Counted from the stretch's first letter, positions 8,589 to 16,440 are shown. The stretch: 64,000 nt of DNA from Salinibacillus aidingensis (GCF_039522525.1 NZ_BAAADO010000002.1:434001-498000); one strand, 5' to 3'. Notes: generated by a model from the letters alone, not told the origin. Numbers and translations: made by a program.

Positions 8589-9563
8589 TTACTCAAGGGA
8601 TTGTGCGGCTGTAATCATGGAAAGCTTATAAACATCATCAACGCTGCAGCCTCTGGAAAGGTCGTTTACCGGCTGGTTGAGCCCTTGCAAAATTGGACCG
8701 ACTGCGTCAAAGTTTCCTAAACGCTGGGCAATTTTGTAGCCAATGTTTCCTGCTTCAAGACTTGGGAAAATGAAGGTGTTTGCATCGCCCTGAATAGGAG
8801 AATCCGGTGCTTTTTTCTGTGCAACAGATGGAACAAAGGCTGCGTCAAATTGGAATTCTCCATCGATAACGAGCTCACCGTTTTTCTCTTTCGCCATTTC
8901 AATCGCCTGCTCGACTTTTTCTGTTTCCTCTGATTTCGCTGATCCTTTTGTTGAAAAGCTTAACATTGCCACACGTGGGTCAATATTAAACAGATTTGCG
9001 GTTTCTGCACTTTCCACCGCAATCTCGGCTAAGTCTTCGTCATTTGGAGCGATGTTAATCGCACAGTCAGCAAATACATATTTTTCTTCATCGCGGACCA
9101 TGATGAACACACCAGAAGTTTTCTTCACACCTGGCTTTGTTTTAATAATTTGCAGGGCTGGACGAACGGTGTCAGCTGTGGAATGGGCAGCACCACTGAC
9201 AAGTCCATGGGCTTCATTCATATAAACCAGCATGGTCCCAAAGTAATTTTCGTCCTGCAGGATTTTACGGGCATCCTCTTCTGTGGCTTTTCCTTTTCTT
9301 CTCTCTACAAAGGCCTGTACCATCTCGTCAAAACGGTCATAGGAAGCAGGATTGATGACTTCACACTGATCAACTTGAGCCCCTAAATCGCCCGCTTTCT
9401 GTTTCACTTCCGCTTCATCTCCAATTAGTACAGGAGTGACAAGTTTGTCTTCTGAAAGCTTGCTGGCCGCTTCCACAACACGCTCATCAGATGCTTCAGG
9501 AAGCACGATTTTTATATCTTTATTATGTAATTTTTGTTTTAGATCTGTAAATAAATCACTCAT
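8589..9563 (-). CDS. pta: Phosphate acetyltransferase
   Basis: Pta interconverts acetyl-CoA and acetyl phosphate in overflow acetate metabolism. The 324-residue product has the length of the short Bacillus-type enzyme (323 aa). It shows the usual ordering: an N-terminal IVLPEASDERVVEAA, the central SGAAHSTADTVRPALQIIKT, then the C-terminal FPSLEAGNIGYKIAQRLG and VNDLSRGCSVDDVY. ATG 9563 is preceded by AGGAGG, so the upstream in-frame extension to 9674 is rejected. It is divergent from hemQ as in B. subtilis (pta, ywfI). Confidence 0.95.
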   Translation of the reverse strand: MSDLFTDLKQKLHNKDIKIVLPEASDERVVEAASKLSEDKLVTPVLIGDEAEVKQKAGDLGAQVDQCEVINPASYDRFDEMVQAFVERRKGKATEEDARKILQDENYFGTMLVYMNEAHGLVSGAAHSTADTVRPALQIIKTKPGVKKTSGVFIMVRDEEKYVFADCAINIAPNDEDLAEIAVESAETANLFNIDPRVAMLSFSTKGSAKSEETEKVEQAIEMAKEKNGELVIDGEFQFDAAFVPSVAQKKAPDSPIQGDANTFIFPSLEAGNIGYKIAQRLGNFDAVGPILQGLNQPVNDLSRGCSVDDVYKLSMITAAQSLE

Positions 9564-9595
9564 GATTATTCCTCCTAAATTTTCATCTGTTATAT

Positions 9596-9624
9596 ATTCT
9601 ACACCACTTTCTGTATTATTGAAA
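9596..9624 (-). promoter_or_regulatory. Candidate SigA promoter of pta
   Basis: On the minus strand TTTCAA is followed after 17 nt by TAGAAT, about 33 nt before the pta ATG. A GC-rich palindrome abuts the -35 element. Confidence 0.4.
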
Positions 9625-9659
9625 GGGACACGGGGACAGGTTCCTTGTCCCCGTGCCCC
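9625..9659. repeat. GC-rich palindromic repeat (GGGACACGGGGACA type)
   Basis: This palindrome has arms GGGACACGGGGACA and TGTCCCCGTGCCCC around a small loop. Similar 'ggggacagtccc' pieces occur at 13971-13987 and 15218-15232. Such GGGACACGGGGAC units are, from memory, scattered in many Bacillaceae genomes. No function is evident. Confidence 0.6.
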
Positions 9660-9819
9660 GCCCTCTCGTCCCACCTATCTTTCCTCACACTGAATCTTTT
9701 CATTCGATTTGCAACAGAATTGTCGATTTTACGGGAGCATCTGTTTGCAGGTAGAGGTTACAATTATGGTATAGTATACTCGAAATGAAAAACTTGAACG
9801 TTTAAAAGGAGCGATATAC

Positions 9820-10566
9820 ATGGCTGAAGCAGTTGAAACATTAGATGGCTGGTATTGCCTTCACGATTTCCGCACCATCAATTGGGCAGAGTGGAAAAAA
9901 GCAGGCTCCGATGTCCGGAAAGAAGCTATGGAGGAACTGAAAAACTTATACGCACAATGGGATGAAATCGACGAAAACAAAAATGGCAGCTACGGCGTTT
10001 ACTCCATCGTCGGTCAAAAGGCGGATCTTTTATTCATGCATCTGAGACCTGCAATGGATGAACTAAATGAGCTGGAGACTGCCTTTAATAAAACAAAATT
10101 CGCTGAGTTTACTGAACCTGTTTATTCCTATGTATCTGTTGTTGAAATGTCCACTTACATGGCTAAGGACAAGGACCCTGAAACAGATCCGGCGATTCAG
10201 TCCAGACTCAAGCCGATCCTTCCAAAAGGCTGGGAGTATGTATGCTTCTATCCAATGGACAAGCGTCGTGAAGTCCATGATAACTGGTACAGTCTTCCTA
10301 TGGAGGAACGGAGCAAGCTCATGTATGAACATGGGATGACCGGCCGCAAATACGCTGGCAAGGTGCGTCAGATTGTAACAGGCTCCATTGGTTTTGATGA
10401 CTGGGAATGGGGCGTAACCTTATTTGCCAAAGACGTTCTTCAATTTAAAAAGCTGGTTTATGAAATGCGTTTTGATGAAGTAAGTGCACGGTTTGCCGAG
10501 TTCGGTTCCTTTTATATCGGAAAGCGTAAAACCTATGAGGATATCGTGCCTTTATTAGAAGTTTAA
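9820..10566 (+). CDS. hemQ: Coproheme decarboxylase (HemQ/ChdC)
   Basis: The enzyme decarboxylates coproheme III to protoheme in the coproporphyrin-dependent haem pathway of Gram-positives. The 248-residue product keeps Tyr144 (in CFYPMDKRREVHDNWYSLP, the radical Tyr) and His171 (in MYEHGMTGRKYAG, the proximal ligand), together with the closing GFDDWEWGVTLFAKD. These correspond to Y145 and H172 of the Geobacillus enzyme. The old chlorite-dismutase label is a fold name only. AAAGGAGCG precedes the ATG, and TGGTATAGTATACT upstream (9770-9783) looks like its -10 region. It is divergent from pta. Confidence 0.95.
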   Translation: MAEAVETLDGWYCLHDFRTINWAEWKKAGSDVRKEAMEELKNLYAQWDEIDENKNGSYGVYSIVGQKADLLFMHLRPAMDELNELETAFNKTKFAEFTEPVYSYVSVVEMSTYMAKDKDPETDPAIQSRLKPILPKGWEYVCFYPMDKRREVHDNWYSLPMEERSKLMYEHGMTGRKYAGKVRQIVTGSIGFDDWEWGVTLFAKDVLQFKKLVYEMRFDEVSARFAEFGSFYIGKRKTYEDIVPLLEV

Positions 10567-10578
10567 TAAAAGATTGTG

Positions 10579-10615
10579 TCCCCTGTCAGCGGTGAATGCT
10601 GGCAGGGGATTTTTA
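10579..10615 (+). terminator. Terminator of hemQ
   Basis: The stem TCCCCTGTCAGC / GCTGGCAGGGGA is followed by five T, 12 nt past the stop codon. Confidence 0.85.
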
Positions 10616-10618
10616 TTT

Positions 10619-10738
10619 GTCCAGTTCCATCTCCTAGGTCAAGGCGGATATAAGCAGGGGCCTCCGCTTTTCTATTGTCCAGCTCGGGCTCCCAGGCCCA
10701 AGCGGTCATAAGCTGAATCTCCTCCGCTTTTCTTTGTC
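10619..10738 (+). repeat. Two tandem copies of a 60-bp Bacillaceae intergenic repeat
   Basis: Units at 10619-10678 and 10679-10738 share the opening GTCCAGYTC, an AAGGCGG/AAGCGG core, a TATAAGC/CATAAGC box and the closing CCTCCGCTTTTCT. The closing block appears again at 56611-56627. The rest of the gap to cwlJ (10739-10929) holds no gene. Confidence 0.6.
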
Positions 10739-10929
10739 CCTAAAAACTTCACACATATCCTCATTTTATGCCGCATATAAATTTAGAGAAAAAGAAAGCA
10801 AATCCTGTAACCCTCACCCATTTTATTACATAGACTGAGGTGAAACGTCTAGTAGGATAAAAGTCTAACAGGAACCCCTGCTGGCTAATTTTAATTAATG
10901 TACATCACAGAAGAAGTGAGGTGAAGGAT

Positions 10930-11352
10930 TTGGCAGTCATTCCTTTTACTGCAGCAGGACAGAAGCTGTTAGCCCGGCTGATGCGTGCAGAGGCCGAGGG
11001 TGATGGTAAGTTAGGGATGTTAATGGTAGGAAACACCGGTGTCAATCGGGTTCGTGCCGATTGCCTGGATTTCAAAGACGTTCGGAACCTCAGGGAAATG
11101 GTTTTTCAATCCCCGGGAGGCTTCGAGGCTACACAAAAGAGCTACTTCTACCAGCGAGCCAGAGCTAAGGATCTGGATTTAGCTCTGAAAATTTTACGTG
11201 GGCGCAGGGAGCATCCTGCAACCAATTCACTATGGTTTTTTCGGCCTGCAGGAAGCTGTCCCGCACAGTGGTTTGGGCAGTGGAATACAGGCAGATATAA
11301 ATCTCATTGTTTCTTTGCTCCAACACAATCAGAATGTCCTAACATATTTTAG
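10930..11352 (+). CDS. cwlJ: Spore cortex-lytic germination hydrolase CwlJ
   Basis: CwlJ degrades cortex peptidoglycan during germination and resides in the spore coat. The 140-residue product is a single hydrolase-2 domain, the size of CwlJ and without the SleB peptidoglycan-binding part. Its motifs are LMRAEAEGDGKLGMLMVGN (with the catalytic-type Glu21), YFYQRA and SLWFFRPAGSCPAQW. TTG 10930 is chosen because it gives the family N-terminus M-A-V and GAGGTG lies 8 nt upstream; a GTG nine bases earlier overlaps that site. gerQ follows after 17 nt. GerQ is needed for CwlJ localisation, so this is the known cwlJ-gerQ operon layout. Confidence 0.92.
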   Translation: MAVIPFTAAGQKLLARLMRAEAEGDGKLGMLMVGNTGVNRVRADCLDFKDVRNLREMVFQSPGGFEATQKSYFYQRARAKDLDLALKILRGRREHPATNSLWFFRPAGSCPAQWFGQWNTGRYKSHCFFAPTQSECPNIF

Positions 11353-11369
11353 AAAGGAGAGTCTAAATA

Positions 11370-11948
11370 ATGGCGGAAGAACAACCATCATTCGGAATGT
11401 CCCCTAACGGAGGTCAAGGTCAGCAAGGTCAGGGACCACAACAGCAGGCGCCATTTAATGCTGCACCAAGCGCACCATTTCAAGGAGGTCAGCAGGGACC
11501 TGGTTTTCAGGGAGGTATGCAGCCTCAGCAAGGACCTGGCTTCCAGGGAGGTATGCCATCTGGAGGTATGATGCCAGAGGGAATGGGTCCTGGTATGCAA
11601 GGTGGAATGCCTGGTATGATGCAAGGACAAATGGGCCAAATGGGTCAAATGCCGCCATCAGGAGGTCAGATGGCAGGAGCACCTGGAAATGGAATTCCAT
11701 TAGAAGAACAGTCCTACATTGAAAATATCCTTCGTTTAAACAGAGGAAAAATGGCGACCGTTTACATGACGTTTGAAAATAATGAACAGTGGAATGCAAA
11801 GGTATTTAAGGGCATTATAGAAGCAGCCGGTCGTGACCATATCGTTCTAAGCGATCCGGAAACAGGCAGACGTTACCTCCTGTTAATGATTTACCTGGAT
11901 TATGTAACCTTTGATGAAGAATTGAACTACCAATACCCTTATGGATAA
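11370..11948 (+). CDS. gerQ: Spore coat protein GerQ
   Basis: GerQ is a coat protein required for CwlJ placement and is cross-linked by transglutaminase. The 192-residue protein has a low-complexity N-terminal 110 residues rich in Gln, Gly, Met and Pro, followed by the conserved C-terminal domain with EEQSYIENILRLNRGK, ATVYMTFENNEQW and the GRRYLLLMIYLDYVTFDEE end. AGAAAGGAG precedes the ATG. It corresponds to B. subtilis ywdL, and ywdK and ywdI follow here too. Confidence 0.95.
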   Translation: MAEEQPSFGMSPNGGQGQQGQGPQQQAPFNAAPSAPFQGGQQGPGFQGGMQPQQGPGFQGGMPSGGMMPEGMGPGMQGGMPGMMQGQMGQMGQMPPSGGQMAGAPGNGIPLEEQSYIENILRLNRGKMATVYMTFENNEQWNAKVFKGIIEAAGRDHIVLSDPETGRRYLLLMIYLDYVTFDEELNYQYPYG

Positions 11949-11962
11949 CAAAGCGGGAAATG

Positions 11963-12002
11963 AAAATCCCTTGTCACAGCATAGTTAAGACAAGGGATTT
12001 TA
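11963..12002 (+). terminator. Terminator of cwlJ-gerQ
   Basis: The stem AAAATCCCTTGTC / GACAAGGGATTTT is a perfect 13-bp pairing with a 13-nt loop. Confidence 0.85.
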
Positions 12003-12035
12003 CTTTACGGCCTTAAGGGACGAGTAGAATATCAG

Positions 12036-12144
12036 TTAATCACGCATGAACTGGCCGTAATATCCCCACTTCAAGTCTTGAGGGTAACCCAACAAGACTT
12101 AGTGGGGATGGAGAAAACTCCCACTGATGGAGGTTTCACTTTAT
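12036..12144 (-). repeat. Intermediate-length copy of the interspersed hairpin element, inverted
   Basis: Read on the plus strand it begins GTTAATCACGC and ends GAGGTTTCACTTTAT, the complement of the family ends. A long hairpin CCCCACTTCAAGTCTTG / CAAGACTTAGTGGGG lies inside. The element ends 20 nt before the next start codon and so forms the 5' leader of the small membrane-protein gene. Confidence 0.9.
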
Positions 12145-12164
12145 TGTTTGAAAGGAAGTTCAGG

Positions 12165-12410
12165 ATGAGACATAAATCAGAAAAGTACTTTAAATATCAA
12201 TATCTTTCTATAATTGCCTGTATTCTGCTGGCTGTTTTAGCCATTTGGCAGCAGATACAGATTCTATACCTGCTGTCCTTCTACGCTCTCACCTTAAGTT
12301 TTATTTTTGATGGTCTGGGTCATTATATCCGCAATGAACAAGCTGATTTTTACCAGCAGCTGATTCGTGCGTTACTCATTTTTCTTCTGACGACTCTATT
12401 TTACTTTTAA
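12165..12410 (+). CDS. Small two- or three-helix membrane protein, unknown
   Basis: I do not recognise this 81-residue protein. After a basic start (MRHKSEKYFKYQYL) it has hydrophobic segments at about 14-32, 33-47 and 63-81, with a polar loop (HYIRNEQADFYQQ) between. AAAGGAAG lies 8 nt upstream of ATG 12165. An earlier in-frame start would run through the hairpin element and is rejected. It is convergent with ywdK. Confidence 0.6.
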   Translation: MRHKSEKYFKYQYLSIIACILLAVLAIWQQIQILYLLSFYALTLSFIFDGLGHYIRNEQADFYQQLIRALLIFLLTTLFYF

Positions 12411-12418
12411 CCAGCCTT

Positions 12419-12787
12419 TTAAACATACTTGATAATCGCATAGCCTAATAGAATCCAGCCAATCAGAAATGATACGCCTCCAAGTGGTGTAATCATCGCA
12501 AACAGAGTTACACCTGTCGTGGAGTAAATGTAAAGGCTCCCTGAAAATAAAAGGATACCAATAAAGAAAAACCAGCCGGCGCTTTGTAAAGGACCCTGGC
12601 TCAGTTTCATCCCGACCAGAGCAGTAATGAACAGCGCCATCGTATGAAACATCTGATACGTAACAGCTTTATCCCATGTATTCAGCATTTTTTCACTTAG
12701 TTTTCCTTCCAGGCCGTGTGCCCCAAAGGCCCCAAGCGCAACAGCTAGAAATCCATTAATAGCCCCTAAAATAAGAAATAGTTTCAT
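12419..12787 (-). CDS. ywdK: DUF423 membrane protein YwdK
   Basis: The 122-residue protein has four membrane segments and the DUF423 signature: an N-terminal GAINGFLAVALGAFGAHGLE, then WDKAVTYQMFHTMALF and a final GGVSFLIGWILLGYA. Function is unknown, and the family is widespread. The synteny gerQ-ywdK-ywdI supports the name. Confidence 0.9.
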   Translation of the reverse strand: MKLFLILGAINGFLAVALGAFGAHGLEGKLSEKMLNTWDKAVTYQMFHTMALFITALVGMKLSQGPLQSAGWFFFIGILLFSGSLYIYSTTGVTLFAMITPLGGVSFLIGWILLGYAIIKYV

Positions 12788-12820
12788 TCGTGATCCTCCC
12801 CTTATGTATTGCGATTCCCA

Positions 12821-13129
12821 TTAAAAGTCAAAGATAGAGTCCCCATTAGCACCATCATGATCAATCGTTGTCTGACGCTGGCCAGTTGACGGAGATGGTG
12901 AAGGGGTTGAAGTCTGCTGAGTAGCTGAGCTTTCAGGTACGGACTCCTGAGTGAGCTTTCGCATCACCTCGGTTTCACTTGTGGATGTTTCTTCATCTAT
13001 AAACAAATCCGTCAGAACCCGGACGGATTTAATATGCTCCTTCATTTTCCCCGGATCATGAGCATTTTCCATTGCCTGATGCACTTCATTCAACATTTTC
13101 TTTAATACTTTTCGATCTGAGACAGGCAT
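12821..13129 (-). CDS. ywdI: YwdI family protein
   Basis: This 102-residue soluble protein has a helical, charged N-terminal half (KVLKKMLNEVHQAMENAHD) and a Ser/Thr/Pro-rich C-terminal half that ends GDSIFDF. It matches YwdI by position next to ywdK and by its short helical character. Function is unknown. Confidence 0.75.
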   Translation of the reverse strand: MPVSDRKVLKKMLNEVHQAMENAHDPGKMKEHIKSVRVLTDLFIDEETSTSETEVMRKLTQESVPESSATQQTSTPSPSPSTGQRQTTIDHDGANGDSIFDF

Positions 13130-13222
13130 GCGGCCTCCTCCTTTATGTACATAGTGTCTGTTATTATAACATGATTCGGACGCAGGATGCAGGCTTCTGC
13201 TGTTTGCGAGGTTCCGTTACGT

Positions 13223-13256
13223 AAAAAAGTCCCAGGGATCACAACCCTGAGACTTC
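13223..13256 (-). terminator. Terminator of the amino-acid ABC genes
   Basis: The stem AGTCCCAGGG / CCCTGAGACT is followed on the minus strand by six T. It is 14 nt past the permease stop. Confidence 0.8.
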
Positions 13257-13269
13257 TTCCGTACACATT

Positions 13270-13929
13270 TTATGAAAATTGCACCCATTTTCTTTCTACA
13301 ACCTGCAGGACATAGGACAGGCCTAAGACGATGATTAAATAGATGATTGCTACGGTAATGTAAGGCTCCCAGACCACATAATGCTGGCCTACTGCTGCAT
13401 CGCCCCAGTACATCAATTCTTTGGCTGCGATAACGGAAGCGAGAGAAGATTCCTTAATCAGCGTAATAAACTCATTGCCAAGCGGCGGAACCATCCGGCG
13501 AACAGCCTGAGGAAGAATGACGTGCCTCATGGTCTGAGCCTTTGACATGCCCAGTGACCTTGATGCTTCCGTCTGTCCCTTGTCAATGGACTGGATCCCT
13601 GCTCTGAAAATTTCCGCCACATAAGCCGATGAATTCAGGCTCAGCGTGACTACAGCCGAGGCCACTGCTGTGCCATCCGGATAAATGGCCGGCATAACGG
13701 CAAAGTGGAAAATAAACAGCTGAACCAATACAGGTGTCCCACGCAGACAGTTGATGTAAGCCAGAAAAGGAAAGCGAATCAGCTTGTTTGGAGCCATTCT
13801 CCCTAAGGCAATAAATAAACCGATTAGAACGCCTAAGAAAATACCAGCTAGTGAAATTCCGAGTGTCAGTAATGTCCCATCAAGGAAAAAAGGTAAATAT
13901 TCCCCGATAATATCCCATCTAATGTCCAT
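13270..13929 (-). CDS. Polar/basic amino-acid ABC transporter permease
   Basis: The 219-residue permease of the HisM/GlnP type has five membrane segments. Its N-terminus is LLTLGISLAGIFLGVLIGL, its CLRGTPVLVQLF motif is characteristic of amino-acid permeases, and its EAA loop reads EASRSLGMSKAQTMRHVILPQA. It forms an importer with the binding protein upstream (57 nt gap, same strand). No ATPase gene is present in this cluster; in B. subtilis artPQR the ATPase follows the permease. Confidence 0.85.
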   Translation of the reverse strand: MDIRWDIIGEYLPFFLDGTLLTLGISLAGIFLGVLIGLFIALGRMAPNKLIRFPFLAYINCLRGTPVLVQLFIFHFAVMPAIYPDGTAVASAVVTLSLNSSAYVAEIFRAGIQSIDKGQTEASRSLGMSKAQTMRHVILPQAVRRMVPPLGNEFITLIKESSLASVIAAKELMYWGDAAVGQHYVVWEPYITVAIIYLIIVLGLSYVLQVVERKWVQFS

Positions 13930-13953
13930 GCTAATGATCCTCCTTGGGTGCTT

Positions 13954-13987
13954 GCTTTAGCGCTTTAAAGCGTGTGGGGACAGTCCC
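13954..13987 (+). repeat. 34-bp repeat (copy 1)
   Basis: This 34-bp sequence starts GCTTTAGCGCTTTAAAGC and ends GTGGGGACAGTCCC. It recurs with one mismatch at 15199-15232 in the same orientation. It abuts the stop codon of the binding-protein gene. Confidence 0.75.
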
Positions 13988-14775
13988 TAAAATTTATCAG
14001 GCTTCTGTCCAAACCATTCTTTATAAATCTCGTCGTAGGTTCCGTTTTCCATAACGGTTTCCATGGCCTGATTGATTTCGTCTACTAAATCACTGCCTTT
14101 TGGAAACATAAATCCGTAATACTCTGATTCAAAGGCGTTCTTATCCTTAACAATTTTAATCTCAGCATCAGGATTGTTCTTGAGATATTCTTGTGCAACC
14201 GCATTGTCTACGATCACGGCATCCACATCATTCTGCTGCATTGCCATAATGGCCAGTGGAACCTGATCATACTGGTGGATCTGGTCTGAATTTTTACCAA
14301 AGATTTTCTGAGCGGCTTCTGCTCCTGTGGTAGAAATTTGTACACCTACATTTTTATCTTTTAAATCTTCAACACTGCTAATCTGTGAATCTTCCGGAAC
14401 CAGGATTAATTGAGTCGATTCAAAGTACGGCTTGGAAAAATCGTACGTTTCCTTTCGTTCATCCGTGATGGTGATTCCGGCCACCCCTAAATCCGCTTTT
14501 TCATTTACGATATTCTGCAGCATTGTTTCCCAGCCGACGTTATCAAAGTTTGCTTTATATCCTGCCTCTTTCAGTACCGCTGTGGCAAAGTCAACATCGA
14601 ATCCAGTCACTTCGCCTTTGTCCATAAATTCAAATGGCGCGAAGGCTGCATCAGTTGCGATGGTCAGTTCTTTCAATTCTTCTCCACTTGAAGTGTTTGA
14701 AGGGGTATCTTCCCCTCCACAGGCTGTTAATAGAATTAAAGATATACCCATAATAAGTGCGACGATCTTTTTCAT
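13987..14775 (-). CDS. Amino-acid ABC transporter substrate-binding lipoprotein
   Basis: This family 3 periplasmic-binding-type lipoprotein has 262 residues. A signal peptide ends in the lipobox LLTAC (Cys19 is lipidated). The mature part shows LTIATDAAFAPFEFMDKGEVTGFDVDF, DLGVAGITITDERKETYDFSKPYF and a C-terminal MFPKGSDL segment, as in ArtP- and GlnH-type receptors. Arginine, lysine or glutamine are all possible; an ArgR-like box upstream favours a basic amino acid. The second ATG (14775) is chosen because GGGG abuts the first one. It is the first gene of a two-gene operon. Confidence 0.85.
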   Translation of the reverse strand: MKKIVALIMGISLILLTACGGEDTPSNTSSGEELKELTIATDAAFAPFEFMDKGEVTGFDVDFATAVLKEAGYKANFDNVGWETMLQNIVNEKADLGVAGITITDERKETYDFSKPYFESTQLILVPEDSQISSVEDLKDKNVGVQISTTGAEAAQKIFGKNSDQIHQYDQVPLAIMAMQQNDVDAVIVDNAVAQEYLKNNPDAEIKIVKDKNAFESEYYGFMFPKGSDLVDEINQAMETVMENGTYDEIYKEWFGQKPDKF

Positions 14776-14804
14776 AGCTTCCATCCCCTTAGTGTTTTGA
14801 TTTT

Positions 14805-14818
14805 TGTATATTTATTCA
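14805..14818 (-). promoter_or_regulatory. Candidate ArgR (AhrC) box
   Basis: On the minus strand TGAATAAATATACA differs at one base from the half-palindrome TGAATAWWWATTCA used by arginine repressors. It lies 30 nt before the binding-protein start. The region is very A/T-rich, so a chance match is possible. Confidence 0.3.
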
Positions 14819-14945
14819 TTATATTTTATTATTATACATTTCACTGAATATTTGTAAAGGGGAATTGAATAAAAAATAGAAATAAATGTTTACTTGCTAT
14901 TCCATCCTTTAACGATGATCATATCCGCTTCGGCAACCATTCCCT

Positions 14946-14960
14946 TGAAAGCGTTTTACA
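14946..14960 (+). promoter_or_regulatory. Candidate CcpA (cre) site
   Basis: TGAAAGCGTTTTACA matches the cre pattern TGWAANCGNTNWCA except for one extra base. It lies just upstream of an A/T-rich promoter-like stretch (TTTACA at 14968, TATAAA at 14989). Catabolite control of the following amino-acid degradation operon would make sense. Confidence 0.3.
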
Positions 14961-15000
14961 TTTACTGTTTACAAACTTTTCTTAATATTATAAAATAAAG

Positions 15001-15182
15001 TCAGGTTAAAGCTTGCTGAAACTTTATGCCAAAGTTCTGACCGCAAGCCAACAACCAGATTGTTTATAAAAATGAATGAAAATATAACTGTTTAGTCTGT
15101 TCCCAATCCACACCGGAATTGGTCCAGCAGATGAAATGCCAGTTACAATTCTTATCCCGATAAGATTGTGCTGGCATTTTTT
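15001..15182 (+). ncRNA. Candidate structured leader or small RNA ending in a terminator
   Basis: Downstream of a possible promoter (14968-14994) the sequence folds into nested hairpins: GCTTGC / GCAAGC enclosing GAAACTTT / AAAGTTC (15011-15047), then CCAATTCC-type pairing near 15103-15122, then a strong terminator at 15134-15182 (AATGCCAG and ACAATCTTATC pairing with GATAAGATTGT and CTGGCATT, followed by six T). There is no plus-strand gene upstream that this terminator could serve. It is therefore either a small RNA or an attenuated leader of the operon at 15251. It matches no riboswitch class I recognise. Confidence 0.35.
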
Positions 15183-15198
15183 AATGGACAACGCGCAC

Positions 15199-15232
15199 GC
15201 TTTAGCGCTTTAAAGCATGTGGGGACAGTCCC
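15199..15232 (+). repeat. 34-bp repeat (copy 2)
   Basis: Second copy of the GCTTTAGCGCTTTAAAGC...GGGGACAGTCCC unit (33 of 34 bases identical to 13954-13987). It lies immediately before the ribosome binding site of the CoA-transferase gene. Confidence 0.75.
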
Positions 15233-15250
15233 GAAAAAGGAGGAGAGGCA

Positions 15251-16426
15251 TTGGATGGAATTCGTGTTTTGGATTTATCGAGGGTACTGGCTGGTCCATT
15301 TTGTTCGATGATTTTAGGGGATCTTGGGGCTGAGGTGATTAAGGTGGAAGCTCCGGGTGGCAGTGATGAGACGAGACGCTGGGGGCCGCCGTTTAAAAAC
15401 GGGGTGAGTGCCTACTATTTATGTGCCAATCGCAATAAGAAGAGTGTCACTATTGATCTCAAATCGGCCAAAGGAAAAGAAATCATTGAAAGGCTTGTTC
15501 AAAACAGTGATGTAGTGATTCACAATTTTAAAACGGGAACGATGGAGCGGCTTGGGCTCAGTTACGAGGAGCTAAGCAGCATCAACCCGGGCATCATCTA
15601 TTGTTCCATTACTGGCTTTGGTGAGACAGGGCCGTATAAAACCCACCCTGGCTATGATTTCATTATTCAGGCGATGAGCGGGCTGATGAGCATTACCGGA
15701 ACCGAGGAATCCGGCCCGCAAAAGGTCGGAGTGGCCATGACCGATGTGTTAACCGGGCTGTATGCCTGTATCGGAATCCAATCCGCCCTGCTGGAACGTC
15801 AGCAATCCGGGCAAGGCCAGAAACTCGATCTATCCTTATATGAATCTGCTGTCAGTTCACTCGTAAATATTGCAAGCAACTACTTAATGTCGGGGAATCT
15901 TCCAGCCAAACTCGGCAACCACCACGCCAACATTGTTCCCTATCAGACGTTCCGCACAAGTGATGGGGAAATGGTGATTGCAGTTGGAAATGACCGTCAG
16001 TTTCAGGCCTTATGCACGATTATTAATCAGCCTGACCTCGCTCACAATCCAAATTTTAAAACCAATCCGGATCGGGTGGAACATCGCGAGGAACTCACGG
16101 CTATATTACAGGCGGAATTGGAAAAGCAGCCTACATCCTACTGGCAGGAGCAATGTCATGCCCATAACATTCCCGTGGGTCCTATACAGAATATGGAAGA
16201 AATCAGAAACGATCCACAGCTTAACGCCCGAAACTTTTTTCAAACCATTAAACATCCAAAAGCTGGTGCAATGGATATCCTGGGCAGTCCGCTTCACCTT
16301 TGCCGGACACCGCCAAAAGTCAGAAGCCATCCACCGGAGCCCGGCGAGCATAATGATGAAATCTTCACATCAATCGGATTGTCACCGTTCGAAATACAGG
16401 AATACAAAAATAATCATTGGATATAA
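15251..16426 (+). CDS. CaiB/BaiF class III CoA-transferase (putative glutarate CoA-transferase)
   Basis: The 391-residue protein is a clear family III CoA-transferase: GIRVLDLSRVLAGPFCSMILGDLGAEVIKVE at the N-terminus, RNKKSVTIDLKSAKG, and the catalytic-type Asp in GYDFIIQAMSGLMSITG. These enzymes move CoA from one acid (often succinyl-CoA) to another. TTG 15251 is the start: AGGAGG lies 7 nt upstream, and the nearby ATG is out of frame. The next genes encode an acyl-CoA dehydrogenase (15 nt gap) and a semialdehyde dehydrogenase, an arrangement like gcdG-gcdH, so glutarate is the likely acceptor. The substrate is inference; the family assignment is firm. Confidence 0.85.
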   Translation: MDGIRVLDLSRVLAGPFCSMILGDLGAEVIKVEAPGGSDETRRWGPPFKNGVSAYYLCANRNKKSVTIDLKSAKGKEIIERLVQNSDVVIHNFKTGTMERLGLSYEELSSINPGIIYCSITGFGETGPYKTHPGYDFIIQAMSGLMSITGTEESGPQKVGVAMTDVLTGLYACIGIQSALLERQQSGQGQKLDLSLYESAVSSLVNIASNYLMSGNLPAKLGNHHANIVPYQTFRTSDGEMVIAVGNDRQFQALCTIINQPDLAHNPNFKTNPDRVEHREELTAILQAELEKQPTSYWQEQCHAHNIPVGPIQNMEEIRNDPQLNARNFFQTIKHPKAGAMDILGSPLHLCRTPPKVRSHPPEPGEHNDEIFTSIGLSPFEIQEYKNNHWI

Positions 16427-16440
16427 AGGAGTCGATACGT

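Noticed and set aside
9564..9674. Upstream extension of pta to 9674
   Set aside because: It passes through the promoter and a palindromic repeat; the AGGAGG before 9563 fixes the start.
11388..11799. Minus-strand frames over gerQ
   Set aside because: They mirror the Gln/Gly/Met-rich low-complexity coding of gerQ.
14776..15250. T-box, lysine (L-box) or glycine riboswitch before the amino-acid genes
   Set aside because: The hairpins were compared with the conserved cores I know (T-box TGGNACCGCG, L-box AGAGGNGC) and these are absent.
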